Made by a program: the position numbers and the translations under genes. From the NCBI GenBank assembly GCA_025148965.1, contig CP102273.1:2294001-2358000 (forward strand): a DNA stretch of 64,000 bases, written 5' to 3'. The number at the start of each line of letters is the position of its first letter. Position 1 is the first letter of the stretch. Source of the DNA: Intestinibacter bartlettii (GTDB lineage Bacteria > Bacillota > Clostridia > Peptostreptococcales > Peptostreptococcaceae). The notes under the pieces were generated by a model. The model made no database searches. It saw nothing but the letters and a program-made list of their open reading frames with translations, and was not told where the DNA came from. Positions 1-8,050 of the stretch are shown piece after piece.

Positions 1-1108
1 CTATTTCGTCATTTAGAGAATTTAAAGAATTTATAAATGCTATCTTAGCATTTGAAATTTCGCTTTCTGTTATATCTCCGTCTTTTAATTTTTGAACTTG
101 TTCTTTTACTAAATTAACAGTTTTTTCATAGTTTTGAGCTTCTATTCCTGAACAAACCATCATTGTAGATTTACTTTTTTGTATTGTAGAGTAAATAGTG
201 TAGCAAAGACTTTCTTTTTCTCTTACATTTATAAATAATTTACTGTCAGCTCCTCCACCTAGTATTCTAGATCCTAAAAGAAGACTGTAGTATTTTTCTT
301 CGTCTAAATAATCTACATTACATCTATATCCCATAACAAGTTTACCTTGTGCTATATCCATAGTTTCTTTTACTTCTTTTACTTTATCTACTTCTTTATA
401 GTATTCTTCTTTTGGTATATCTATTATGTTTCCTCTATCAAATTGGAATTTTTCTTTTATTAATTCAACAACTTCAGTTTCTTCAAATTCACCTTCTATC
501 ATTATTTCTATTGGTGAAGTTTTTAAAACTTCTTTATAATGTTCATATAAACCTACTCTGTCTATAGTATCTAAATCTTCTATATATCCTTTTCCATTTA
601 TAGAGTATGGTTCACCTTCAAACATAATTTCATTAGTTCTTTTCATAGCATAATTGCCTTTATCGTTAATTATGCTCATTATAGAATCTTTAAGTATTTC
701 TTTTTCGATATTTAGATATTCTTCATTAAATCCTCCGTCTATTACTAAAGGATTGTTTATTATTTCATTTAAAAACTCTATACATTGACCTAGTATTTTT
801 TCATCTAAATATTTTTCATTTACAGATAATATACTAAATCCTAAAACTTGGCTTTCTCCTCGTTTTGATGCTCCTGCATGTAGATATGAGCCGTATAGTT
901 CTTCTTCTCTATCTGTTAATTGACCAAGTGTTTTATATTTATTACAACCACTTTTTAAAATGCCTGGAAGTAGAGCATTTTTTGTAACTTCATTTCTATC
1001 TAATTTTCTTTGTATATATACACTTATTAAATTTGTCTTAAATTTACTTTCTGGAATTAATGTAAGCTTTACATTTTTTCCAATTTCTAATGTCTTTAAA
1101 TTTTTCAT
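1..1108 (-). CDS. YmfF-like inactive M16-family protein (EF-P modification associated), 3' end cut off
   Basis: The frame is open from the ATG at 1108 to the window edge, giving about 369 residues; the C-terminus lies outside the window. The start is supported by AGGAG about 8 nt upstream. The protein begins MKNLKTLEIGKNVKLTLIPE and later has EELYGSYLHAGASKRGES and LLLGSRILGGGADSKLF, typical of the M16 insulinase/processing-peptidase fold. The zinc motif HxxEH is absent, as in the YmfF partner of the YmfF/YmfH pair, which is linked to 5-aminopentanol modification of elongation factor P in Bacillus. The catalytic partner YmfH, if present, would lie to the left. It is transcribed away from ychF. 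The fold is fairly sure; the subfamily and role are inferred. Confidence 0.72.
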   Translation of the reverse strand, partial: MKNLKTLEIGKNVKLTLIPESKFKTNLISVYIQRKLDRNEVTKNALLPGILKSGCNKYKTLGQLTDREEELYGSYLHAGASKRGESQVLGFSILSVNEKYLDEKILGQCIEFLNEIINNPLVIDGGFNEEYLNIEKEILKDSIMSIINDKGNYAMKRTNEIMFEGEPYSINGKGYIEDLDTIDRVGLYEHYKEVLKTSPIEIMIEGEFEETEVVELIKEKFQFDRGNIIDIPKEEYYKEVDKVKEVKETMDIAQGKLVMGYRCNVDYLDEEKYYSLLLGSRILGGGADSKLFINVREKESLCYTIYSTIQKSKSTMMVCSGIEAQNYEKTVNLVKEQVQKLKDGDITESEISNAKIAFINSLNSLNDEI

Positions 1109-1240
1109 TTACTAGCTCCTTTTCCCTAATTTTAACTATCTTATATAATAATACCTTATCTTCATGATATTTGCTATTTTATTTAATTATTCTTTTATAT
1201 TATAACTTTATTTTTACTATTATATACAAAAGTCAAATTG

Positions 1241-1270
1241 TTTACATATATCGTGTTTATGATGTATAAT
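1241..1270 (+). promoter_or_regulatory. Sigma-A-type promoter of ychF
   Basis: TTTACA (1241-1246) and a perfect TATAAT (1265-1270) are separated by 18 nt, about 70 nt before the ychF start. Read by eye. Confidence 0.6.
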
Positions 1271-1337
1271 ACAATATGTATGTTTGAAATTATTGAGAAA
1301 AATAATTAAATTTTATATAAAAGAGAGGAAGATCATA

Positions 1338-2435
1338 ATGAAATTAGGAATCGTAGGTTTACCAAATGTAGGTAAAAGTACATTATTTAATGCTATAACT
1401 CAAGCTGGAGCAGAATCAGCAAACTACCCATTCTGTACAATAGAGCCAAATGTTGGTGTTGTTGCAGTTCCAGATGAAAGATTAAATGTATTAAAAGAAT
1501 TAAACAATGCTAAAAAAATAGTTCCAACTGCTATAGAATTCTGTGATATCGCAGGACTTGTTAGAGGAGCTTCAAAAGGTGAAGGTTTAGGAAATAAATT
1601 CTTATCTCACATAAGAGAAGTTGACGCTATAGTTCACGTTGTTAGATGTTTCGAAGATTCAAACGTTGTTCACGTTGACGGTTCAGTTGATCCAATAAGA
1701 GATATCGATACTATAAACTTAGAGTTAATATTATCTGATATAGAAATATTAGACAGAAGAATAGTTAAAACTACTAAAGCTTTAAAATCTGATAAATCAC
1801 TTGCTGGTGAATTAGAAATGTTGAATGCTATAGCTGCTACTTTAGCAGAAAGTAAATCAGTAAGAACTATGGACTTTACTGAAGAAGAACAAGAATTTGT
1901 AAACAGCTTAAACTTATTAACTTCAAAACCTGTTATATATGCAGCTAACGTTTCAGAAGATGATTTAGCTGATGAAGGTGCTAACAATGAATACGTTGCT
2001 AGAGTTAGAGAATTTGCTGCTTCTGAAAATGCTGAAGTTGTAGTTGTTTGTGCTCAAATAGAAGCAGAAATATCTGAACTTGAATCTGATGAAGAGAAAA
2101 AAGAATTCTTAGAAACTCTTGGACTTGAACAATCAGGTCTTGATAAATTAATCCAATCATCTTACTCATTATTAGGACTTATGTCATTCTTAACTGCTGG
2201 TGAGCAAGAAGTTAGAGCTTGGACTATAAAAGTTGGAACAAAAGCTCCACAAGCTGCTGGTAAAATCCACAGTGATATAGAAAGAGGATTCATCAGAGCT
2301 GAAATAGTAAATTACGATGATTTAGTTGAATGTGGAAGTGTTGCAAACGCTAGAGAAAAAGGTCTTGTAAGACTTGAAGGTAAAGACTACGTAATGCAAA
2401 ACGGAGATGTTGTTAACTTCAGATTCAACGTATAA
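1338..2435 (+). CDS. ychF: Redox-regulated ATPase YchF (Obg-like)
   Basis: A 365-residue Obg-family P-loop protein that binds ATP rather than GTP and associates with ribosomes. The G1 motif GLPNVGKST, the G3 region DIAGLVRGASKGEGLGN and the C-terminal TGS domain (ending QNGDVVNFRFNV) are all clear. The G4 position reads AANVSEDD, the NxxE type that in this family replaces NKxD and explains the ATP preference. The ATG at 1338 is chosen because AGAGGA lies just upstream; the frame extends 18 codons further upstream to 1284 but without a ribosome binding site. It has its own promoter at 1241-1270 and a terminator at 2462-2500, so it is probably monocistronic. Length is normal for the family. Confidence 0.96.
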   Translation: MKLGIVGLPNVGKSTLFNAITQAGAESANYPFCTIEPNVGVVAVPDERLNVLKELNNAKKIVPTAIEFCDIAGLVRGASKGEGLGNKFLSHIREVDAIVHVVRCFEDSNVVHVDGSVDPIRDIDTINLELILSDIEILDRRIVKTTKALKSDKSLAGELEMLNAIAATLAESKSVRTMDFTEEEQEFVNSLNLLTSKPVIYAANVSEDDLADEGANNEYVARVREFAASENAEVVVVCAQIEAEISELESDEEKKEFLETLGLEQSGLDKLIQSSYSLLGLMSFLTAGEQEVRAWTIKVGTKAPQAAGKIHSDIERGFIRAEIVNYDDLVECGSVANAREKGLVRLEGKDYVMQNGDVVNFRFNV

Positions 2436-2461
2436 GATAGATATATTGATTTAAAAGTAAA

Positions 2462-2500
2462 AAAGATGATATAGCTAAATTAGTTATATCGTCTTTTTTT
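2462..2500 (+). terminator. Rho-independent terminator of ychF
   Basis: A 17-bp stem (2462-2478 with 2480-2496, allowing G-U) is followed by a T run, directly after ychF. Confidence 0.85.
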
Positions 2501-2517
2501 ATTGAAATATTACTTAA

Positions 2518-2976
2518 CTATTTACCAATTTTATTTTGTGGACTATTATCTCCATTTAGAGATTTTGAAAATTTAAAATGAAAATTATTCATACCTTCTC
2601 TTAAGTAAAAACGATGTGTATCTTTTCTCAAATTATTACAAGCAACTTCAATTTGAATGCAATTTCTATTTTTAGCTATTTTGCAAGCTTCTTCAAACAT
2701 TTCTTTTCCAATACCCTTATTTCTATAAAGTGGATTGATTGAAAACTCCATAATTTCTGCAATACATTCTGAATGATGTAATTGTTGTTCAAAACGCAAA
2801 TTTAATACTCCTATTACTTCATCATTATGCTCACATATAATGCAATAATAATTTATATTATCTATTTGCTGTTTATATATTTCATAAAATTTTTCATATG
2901 GAAGTTTTGTACACTCCATATCACAGATCAACTCATAAACCCATTTACAATCGTTTAAGCTTCCTTTTCGATACAT
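2518..2976 (-). CDS. GNAT family N-acetyltransferase
   Basis: A 152-residue single-domain GCN5-related acetyltransferase that would move an acetyl group from acetyl-CoA to an unknown amine. The acetyl-CoA loop RNKGIGKEMFEEA (motif A, R/Q-x-x-G-x-G) is preceded by the usual beta strand IMEFSINPLY, and the C-terminal part RKDTHRFYLREGM matches motif B. The start ATG has GGAGG at good spacing. It lies alone between the convergent end of ychF and the terminator of the murE operon. The family is certain; the substrate cannot be told from sequence. Confidence 0.88.
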   Translation of the reverse strand: MYRKGSLNDCKWVYELICDMECTKLPYEKFYEIYKQQIDNINYYCIICEHNDEVIGVLNLRFEQQLHHSECIAEIMEFSINPLYRNKGIGKEMFEEACKIAKNRNCIQIEVACNNLRKDTHRFYLREGMNNFHFKFSKSLNGDNSPQNKIGK

Positions 2977-3031
2977 AAAAATTTCCTCCCCATTTTGACC
3001 TAATTATAGCACAAACTTAAAATAATATACG

Positions 3032-3069
3032 AAAAAAAGCTTGTAATATGTTAAACACATTACAAGCTT
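3032..3069 (-). terminator. Terminator of the asl-racemase-murE operon
   Basis: An inverted repeat with arms starting AAGCTTGTAAT sits just after the murE stop; on the minus strand it ends in seven T. It also separates the operon from the downstream acetyltransferase. Confidence 0.85.
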
Positions 3070-3074
3070 AATTC

Positions 3075-4583
3075 TTAGTTAGCTATCATTATTTCATCTT
3101 TACGGCTTTCAAGAATTTTTCTCGCTTCTTCTTTTACGATTTCTCTTTCAGAGAATGGGACTTTTACACCTTTTATTAATTGGTATGTTTCATGTCCTTT
3201 TCCTGCAAGTACTATCATATCGCCTTCTCTAGCCATTCTAACAGCTAATTGAACTGCTTTCTTTCTATCTGGCTCAACAATATATTTACTTTTTGCTTTA
3301 TCAAATGATTTTGCTATATCGTCTATTATTTCAAGAGGATCTTCAAAGTCTGGATTATCAGATGTTAATATACTTAAATCACATTCTCTTGAAGCTACAT
3401 CTCCTAATTCTTTTCTACGTATTTTTGTTCTTCCACCAACTGAACCAAATAAGCAAATTAATCTCTTATGGTCGTAGTGTTCTAATGTTTTTAAGATATT
3501 TTCTAAACTAACACCATTGTGAGCGTAGTCTATTATTATAGTTGCATAAGGTAATACTGATAAAACTTCTACCCTACCACAAACTTTTGCTTCTGTTAGA
3601 GCTTCTCTTGTTATTTCTTTTTTAACCCCTAGGTATTTGCAAACCGCTATTACAGCTAGCGCATTATATATACTAAACATTCCCGGAGAACATATGTAGT
3701 AATTTCCTGCTGTATTTTTAGTTTCGCAAACAAATTTAACACCTAACGAATCTAAGTTCTTTGAGTATTCTATATTAGTTGCTCTTATATCTGCTTGTTT
3801 TTTTATACCGAAAGTTTCGATATCACAAGTTGCTATATCGATGATTTCTTGTGCATGTTCATCATCTATATTTATTATTCCATGTTTAGCTAATGTAAAT
3901 AATTTAGCCTTACATTCTAAATAATTTTGGAAAGTAGGATGTTCTTTAGGTCCTATGTGGTCAGGAGATAAATTAGTAAATATCGCAACATCAAAATCGA
4001 CATGCTCTACCCTATGTCTTTGAAGTCCACCTGAAGATACCTCCATAGAAACACATTCTACTCCGCTATCTAACATTTTTCTAAATATTCTATGAAGTTC
4101 ATAACTTTCAGGAGTTGTATTTACTGTAGTTTCTGAAATATTGTTGTAGAAAGTTCCGTTAGTCCCTACTACACCAGTATTAATACCAGCTCTATTTAAA
4201 ACTTCACTTATATAGTTAGTTATTGTAGTTTTACCTTTTGTTCCTGTAACACCTATTATTTTTAATGATTTTGATGGATTTCCAAAATAATTTGCAGATA
4301 TTTTAGATAGAGCTATTCTACTATCTTCAACTATTATTTTTATGGCATCGTCCGCCATTTCAATATCATCTTGTAGTACAAATACTCTAGCTCCTCTTGA
4401 ATATGCATCAAAAACATATTTATGTCCGTCTACTGTTTCACCTTTAAGGGCAACAAACATATATCCTTCTTGGCATTTTAGAGAACTATAAGCTATATCT
4501 ACTATTTCAATATCATCAAAGCTTTTTGAATCGGTATTAGAGGTGAAAACAACATCTTCTAATACTTTAGTTAATTTAACCAT
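3075..4583 (-). CDS. murE: MurE-type UDP-MurNAc-L-Ala-D-Glu ligase with non-canonical DNPD motif
   Basis: A 502-residue Mur ligase. MurE adds the third, di-basic residue to the cytoplasmic peptidoglycan precursor using ATP. Visible are the N-terminal UDP-binding part (FVALKGETVDGHKYV), the P-loop GVTGTKGKTT (residues 111-120), the central TNLSPDHIG region and the C-terminal SDNPDFEDP (about 408-416) and AGKGHETYQ. In meso-diaminopimelate-adding MurE the specificity motif is DNPR; here it is DNPD (409-412), so the arginine that contacts the distal carboxylate is missing. That suggests lysine or another diamino acid. It is last in an operon with an aspartate racemase (52 nt upstream) and a D-Asp-ligase-like protein. 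A second MurE may exist elsewhere, in which case this could be a specialised paralogue. Confidence 0.9.
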   Translation of the reverse strand: MVKLTKVLEDVVFTSNTDSKSFDDIEIVDIAYSSLKCQEGYMFVALKGETVDGHKYVFDAYSRGARVFVLQDDIEMADDAIKIIVEDSRIALSKISANYFGNPSKSLKIIGVTGTKGKTTITNYISEVLNRAGINTGVVGTNGTFYNNISETTVNTTPESYELHRIFRKMLDSGVECVSMEVSSGGLQRHRVEHVDFDVAIFTNLSPDHIGPKEHPTFQNYLECKAKLFTLAKHGIINIDDEHAQEIIDIATCDIETFGIKKQADIRATNIEYSKNLDSLGVKFVCETKNTAGNYYICSPGMFSIYNALAVIAVCKYLGVKKEITREALTEAKVCGRVEVLSVLPYATIIIDYAHNGVSLENILKTLEHYDHKRLICLFGSVGGRTKIRRKELGDVASRECDLSILTSDNPDFEDPLEIIDDIAKSFDKAKSKYIVEPDRKKAVQLAVRMAREGDMIVLAGKGHETYQLIKGVKVPFSEREIVKEEARKILESRKDEIMIAN

Positions 4584-4635
4584 ATATCCTCCTATAGTTC
4601 ATCGGTTTAATATTAAATTCACTTTAAACAAATAT

Positions 4636-5337
4636 TTATTTTACTTTTCTATTTGATTTTATAATAGTTTGTCTTGCTAATACTTCTAATGAATCGATAT
4701 ATAAGTCATTACCTAAATTGTTGTCATTTTTTAATATAGATAGTTCTGTACAACCAAGTACTATCCCATCACATTCATTCTCTTTTAAATGATTGACCAA
4801 TTTATTAAATTTATTCATATCAGCAGGTTTTCCACTTTTTATATCGTCGTAAATTATTTCCATGACTTGTTGTTGTCTTTCATCGTCTAAAACAAAATAC
4901 TCCATATCAAACTTTTTACACATTGTTTGATATAATTCTGTTTTAATATTACCTGTTGTAGCCATAATTCCTAATTTTTTATGCCCACTTTCTTTAGCAT
5001 ATTTTACAGTTTCTTCAACAATACTAAGCACAGGTATATTTACGCTTTCGTTTATTTTGTCATAAAAATAATGTGCTGTATTACATGTTATTACTATAAA
5101 GTCTACACCGAATTGTTCTAATTTTTTTGCATCACTTACAAGTGCATAAACAGGATTTTCATCACTTTGTCCTAATATATATGCACTTCTATCTGGTGTA
5201 GTTGCTCTATTAGTGATAACCATATCTACGTGTTCTTGATCAGTTTTAGCATCAGTCATATCTACTACCATCTTGTAGAAATATACAGAAGCCATAGGAC
5301 CTAGTCCACCCATTACTCCTACAGTTATATTTTCCAT
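4636..5337 (-). CDS. Aspartate/glutamate racemase family protein (probable aspartate racemase)
   Basis: A 233-residue PLP-independent racemase. The family uses two cysteines as acid/base catalysts, and both are present: C85 in [10 protein letters not shown] and C196 in [12 protein letters not shown]. The N-terminus [19 protein letters not shown] is typical of the aspartate racemase branch rather than glutamate racemase MurI, which begins with GxFDSGxGGL. It lies 12 nt after the ATP-grasp ligase gene and 52 nt before murE in one operon, so it most likely supplies D-aspartate to the ligase. The specificity is inferred from context and branch-type sequence; glutamate cannot be excluded. Confidence 0.87.
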   Translation of the reverse strand: MENITVGVMGGLGPMASVYFYKMVVDMTDAKTDQEHVDMVITNRATTPDRSAYILGQSDENPVYALVSDAKKLEQFGVDFIVITCNTAHYFYDKINESVNIPVLSIVEETVKYAKESGHKKLGIMATTGNIKTELYQTMCKKFDMEYFVLDDERQQQVMEIIYDDIKSGKPADMNKFNKLVNHLKENECDGIVLGCTELSILKNDNNLGNDLYIDSLEVLARQTIIKSNRKVK

Positions 5338-5349
5338 ATTATCACCATT

Positions 5350-6564
5350 CTATTTGCAGTATTTATTGAATTTTCTAATTTGATTTATGCTGTATAAGAA
5401 TATATACCAGCTTCTTTTTATATTTCCGCTTAAATCATATTTATATCCAAATGATGTAGCTTCTTTACCTTCTGAAGCTAATTTTTTACATTGATTTACT
5501 AAGTCTTGATTTTTAACAAATTTGTATACTACACTTCTCGGGATTACTCTCCAGAAGAAAGGTTCTTTTTGTATTTTTAATTCTAATTCTTTATTTTCAA
5601 CTCTATCTTTAACTACATATTCAGCTATGTTGTTTCCAGAACCTGTTACATAGTAGTTACTTCTACCTTGTCTTAAGTTTATTTCGAATACTTTATAGCT
5701 GTTGTCTCTTGTATCATATTTTATATCGAAGTTAGAGAAACCAGTGTAGTTTATGCTTTCTAAGAAGTTTTTAAATTTAGTCATTACTTCTTCATCATAT
5801 TCTGTTATTATAGCTGCGTGGTTTCCTATTCCTTTTGGAGTATGTTCTTCAAGTAAAACATGTCCTAAACACATCATTTTAACTTTTCCATTTTGATCTG
5901 AATAGCAAGTTAAAACTCTCATGTGTGAATCATCACCAGGTATAAAATCTTGAACTATTAGAGATTTTTCATATCCATGTGAATATATTTCATCAGTAAT
6001 TTGTTTAAACTCAGCTGCATTTTGTACAACATAAGCTTTTTTCATTCCATCAAATTCATGTTGGAAGTAAGTTACACTGTCAGATGCTTTTAATATTACT
6101 GGATAATTAAATCCGAAGTCTACAACTTCATCACCTTTATTGAATACATGAGTTTTTGGGTAATTTAAATCATATTCTTCACATATTTGATAGAAAGATT
6201 CTTTTTCGATTAATTTATCTTTTAATTCTTTTCCTATATATGGAACTATATATTTTGTTGAAAGTATATCTCTGTGATCTATTATGAATTCAGCATATTC
6301 ATCTTTACATCCATGAATTATGAATACTTTACCTTCTTCAGCTTCTTGATCTGGTAAAGCCAGTAATTTTTCTAAGAATGCTTCTTCATCTTCAATTGTT
6401 GTACCTTCTCTGTAATCGATTATCTTACTGTGATTAGTTGCTCCTATACGGATTTTTCCAAATGCTATTGATTTTACTCCATATGCTTCGTGGTAAGCTC
6501 TTGCAACAGAGTAGCAATTTATATCTCCACCAACCAATACTGGTTGAATTTTTACGTTCTTCAC
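5350..6564 (-). CDS. ATP-grasp ligase resembling D-aspartate ligase (Asl type)
   Basis: A 404-residue ATP-grasp protein. The N-terminus PVLVGGDINCYSVARAYHEA resembles the enterococcal D-aspartate ligase family, which activates the beta-carboxylate of D-Asp and adds it to the lysine side chain of UDP-MurNAc-pentapeptide. The ATP-grasp core shows YPVILKASDS (about 154-163), IVQDFIPGDDSHMRVL (203-218) and the metal-binding KVFEINLRQGRSN (291-303). The start is GTG at 6564, preceded by AGGTGG. It is first in an operon with an aspartate racemase and murE, an arrangement that supports this role. The function is inferred from resemblance and context; another carboxylate-amine ligase activity remains possible. 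Confidence 0.72.
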   Translation of the reverse strand: MKNVKIQPVLVGGDINCYSVARAYHEAYGVKSIAFGKIRIGATNHSKIIDYREGTTIEDEEAFLEKLLALPDQEAEEGKVFIIHGCKDEYAEFIIDHRDILSTKYIVPYIGKELKDKLIEKESFYQICEEYDLNYPKTHVFNKGDEVVDFGFNYPVILKASDSVTYFQHEFDGMKKAYVVQNAAEFKQITDEIYSHGYEKSLIVQDFIPGDDSHMRVLTCYSDQNGKVKMMCLGHVLLEEHTPKGIGNHAAIITEYDEEVMTKFKNFLESINYTGFSNFDIKYDTRDNSYKVFEINLRQGRSNYYVTGSGNNIAEYVVKDRVENKELELKIQKEPFFWRVIPRSVVYKFVKNQDLVNQCKKLASEGKEATSFGYKYDLSGNIKRSWYIFLYSINQIRKFNKYCK

Positions 6565-6622
6565 TTAGTCCACCTCTTATTTTCTATATTTAATTTGTTT
6601 TATTTCATTTTAATACAATGGT

Positions 6623-6651
6623 ATTATACTTTATTTTAGTTTATATGTCAA
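6623..6651 (-). promoter_or_regulatory. Consensus sigma-A promoter of the asl-racemase-murE operon
   Basis: On the minus strand TTGACA (6651-6646) and TATAAT (6628-6623) are both perfect and separated by exactly 17 nt, 59 nt before the GTG start. Such a perfect promoter suggests strong constitutive expression. Confidence 0.85.
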
Positions 6652-6765
6652 AGATACGGCAACAGGGAAATCATTATCATTACACTCTTTAACATGTATT
6701 TTTTTAATACAATAAATATACTCTCTATATTTTATTTTTTAACTAAATTTCTTTTTCCTATACAT

Positions 6766-6814
6766 AAAAACATGGTAAAATTTAGGTTTATACTTTCCTA
6801 ATATTTTACCATGT
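6766..6814 (-). terminator. Terminator of the zinc-ribbon membrane protein gene
   Basis: Arms 6770-6786 and 6797-6814 (ACATGGTAAAAT type) pair, followed on the minus strand by a short T run. Confidence 0.75.
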
Positions 6815-6826
6815 AATTTCTACAAT

Positions 6827-7918
6827 TTATATTGATGTTGATTTTGCATCTTTTTTAAAATTACTTATATCTAAATTTGATTTATTTAACACTTTATTTA
6901 TTTTTGTTATATCACTTTCATTTGAATAAGCTATATTTATCAAATTTAAATCGTCATCATACTCTCTAACTGCACAATAAAACATTTTTTCTGAATTATT
7001 TTCTTTTAATACCTTATTAATTTGATAAACTAAATTTTCATCAAATATAGAGTCCCCGTCTTCAACTTCTATACTTGTCTCTTTTCCATTTATCTTCATA
7101 GTAATAGTTGTATTTATAATACCCGTTTCTTCATCGATATCAGTAATTTCAACTTCTCCTCCAGATATTTCTGATATATTATCTAATATATCTTCATAAG
7201 AATACGAATAATCAAGTATATCATAATCAAAAGACATTATATTTTCTTTTTTCAAATCTATACTTTTATCATTTTTCTTTGCACTTTCTATTAAATCTTC
7301 TAAATCTACATCTATTTGGAATGTATTATCAAATGCATAATATGTATCCCAATCACCTAAGATACAATAATTTATATTTAAAATTTTACCTTTTCTTTCA
7401 AATTCTCCAACTGCAGTTATTTCCGTACCTTGTTTATAATTTTTCAACTCATCATATACTGCATCATTATCTTCTTTATCAAAATAACAATAGACTTTAT
7501 AATCATCTTTTTTATCTGTTTGTAATTGTATTTTTAATATTTTATCATTTTCTTCTATGCTTTGTATTTTCCCCGTAATTTCTAAATATGTATAACTATA
7601 TTTTGACTCTGATTCTTCAAAATCATCTTTATAACTTTGTATTATTTCTTCTGGTGTCGTACTTATATTATCCCAAAGTCCTCCCAAAAGACTGTCTAAT
7701 TTACTATATTCTGCTGAATCACTATTTTTATGTATAGAATTTATTCCATAAAATATTATTCCTATTGAAATACATATCAATAATACAACGCATACAACTG
7801 GAATAAATAATGGATGTTTTTTCAAAAAATCCCTTTGCTCTTTTCCACATTTTAAACATCTATTAGTATTTATATCTAACTTTCCTCCACAATGCCTACA
7901 AAATTTTTCTTCTTTCAT
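6827..7918 (-). CDS. Membrane-anchored zinc-ribbon protein with OB-fold-like domain
   Basis: A 363-residue protein of unknown function. The N-terminus has a zinc ribbon (FCRHCGGKLDINTNRCLKCG, two CxxC pairs), then one transmembrane helix (about residues 36-60, IPVVCVVLLICISIGIIFYG). This gives a cytoplasmic ribbon and an extracellular remainder. Residues about 105-190 (YLEITGKIQSIEENDKILKIQ to GEFERKGKILNINYCIL) look like the tRNA_anti-like OB fold often found in such zinc-ribbon membrane proteins. The C-terminal half is acidic, and two stretches (DYSYSYEDILDNISEI, YDDDLNLINIAYSNESD) have no recognised domain. It has its own terminator at 6766-6814. No enzymatic motif was seen. Confidence 0.7.
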   Translation of the reverse strand: MKEEKFCRHCGGKLDINTNRCLKCGKEQRDFLKKHPLFIPVVCVVLLICISIGIIFYGINSIHKNSDSAEYSKLDSLLGGLWDNISTTPEEIIQSYKDDFEESESKYSYTYLEITGKIQSIEENDKILKIQLQTDKKDDYKVYCYFDKEDNDAVYDELKNYKQGTEITAVGEFERKGKILNINYCILGDWDTYYAFDNTFQIDVDLEDLIESAKKNDKSIDLKKENIMSFDYDILDYSYSYEDILDNISEISGGEVEITDIDEETGIINTTITMKINGKETSIEVEDGDSIFDENLVYQINKVLKENNSEKMFYCAVREYDDDLNLINIAYSNESDITKINKVLNKSNLDISNFKKDAKSTSI

Positions 7919-8007
7919 ATAAAAATTCCCCTTACAATTATTTTATTATATTAATATTATACAAAAGTTTATATATAACCCATAGAAACAATTTTGTCAA
8001 TTTTAGC

Positions 8008-8046
8008 AAAAAAGCCAACCATATTAAATAATACGGTTAGCTTTTT
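8008..8046 (-). terminator. Terminator of the Na/Pi cotransporter gene
   Basis: GGTTAGC and GCCAACC arms, with A/T runs on both sides, lie 5 nt after the stop codon. The minus-strand T run is six long. Confidence 0.8.
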
Positions 8047-8050
8047 ATTA

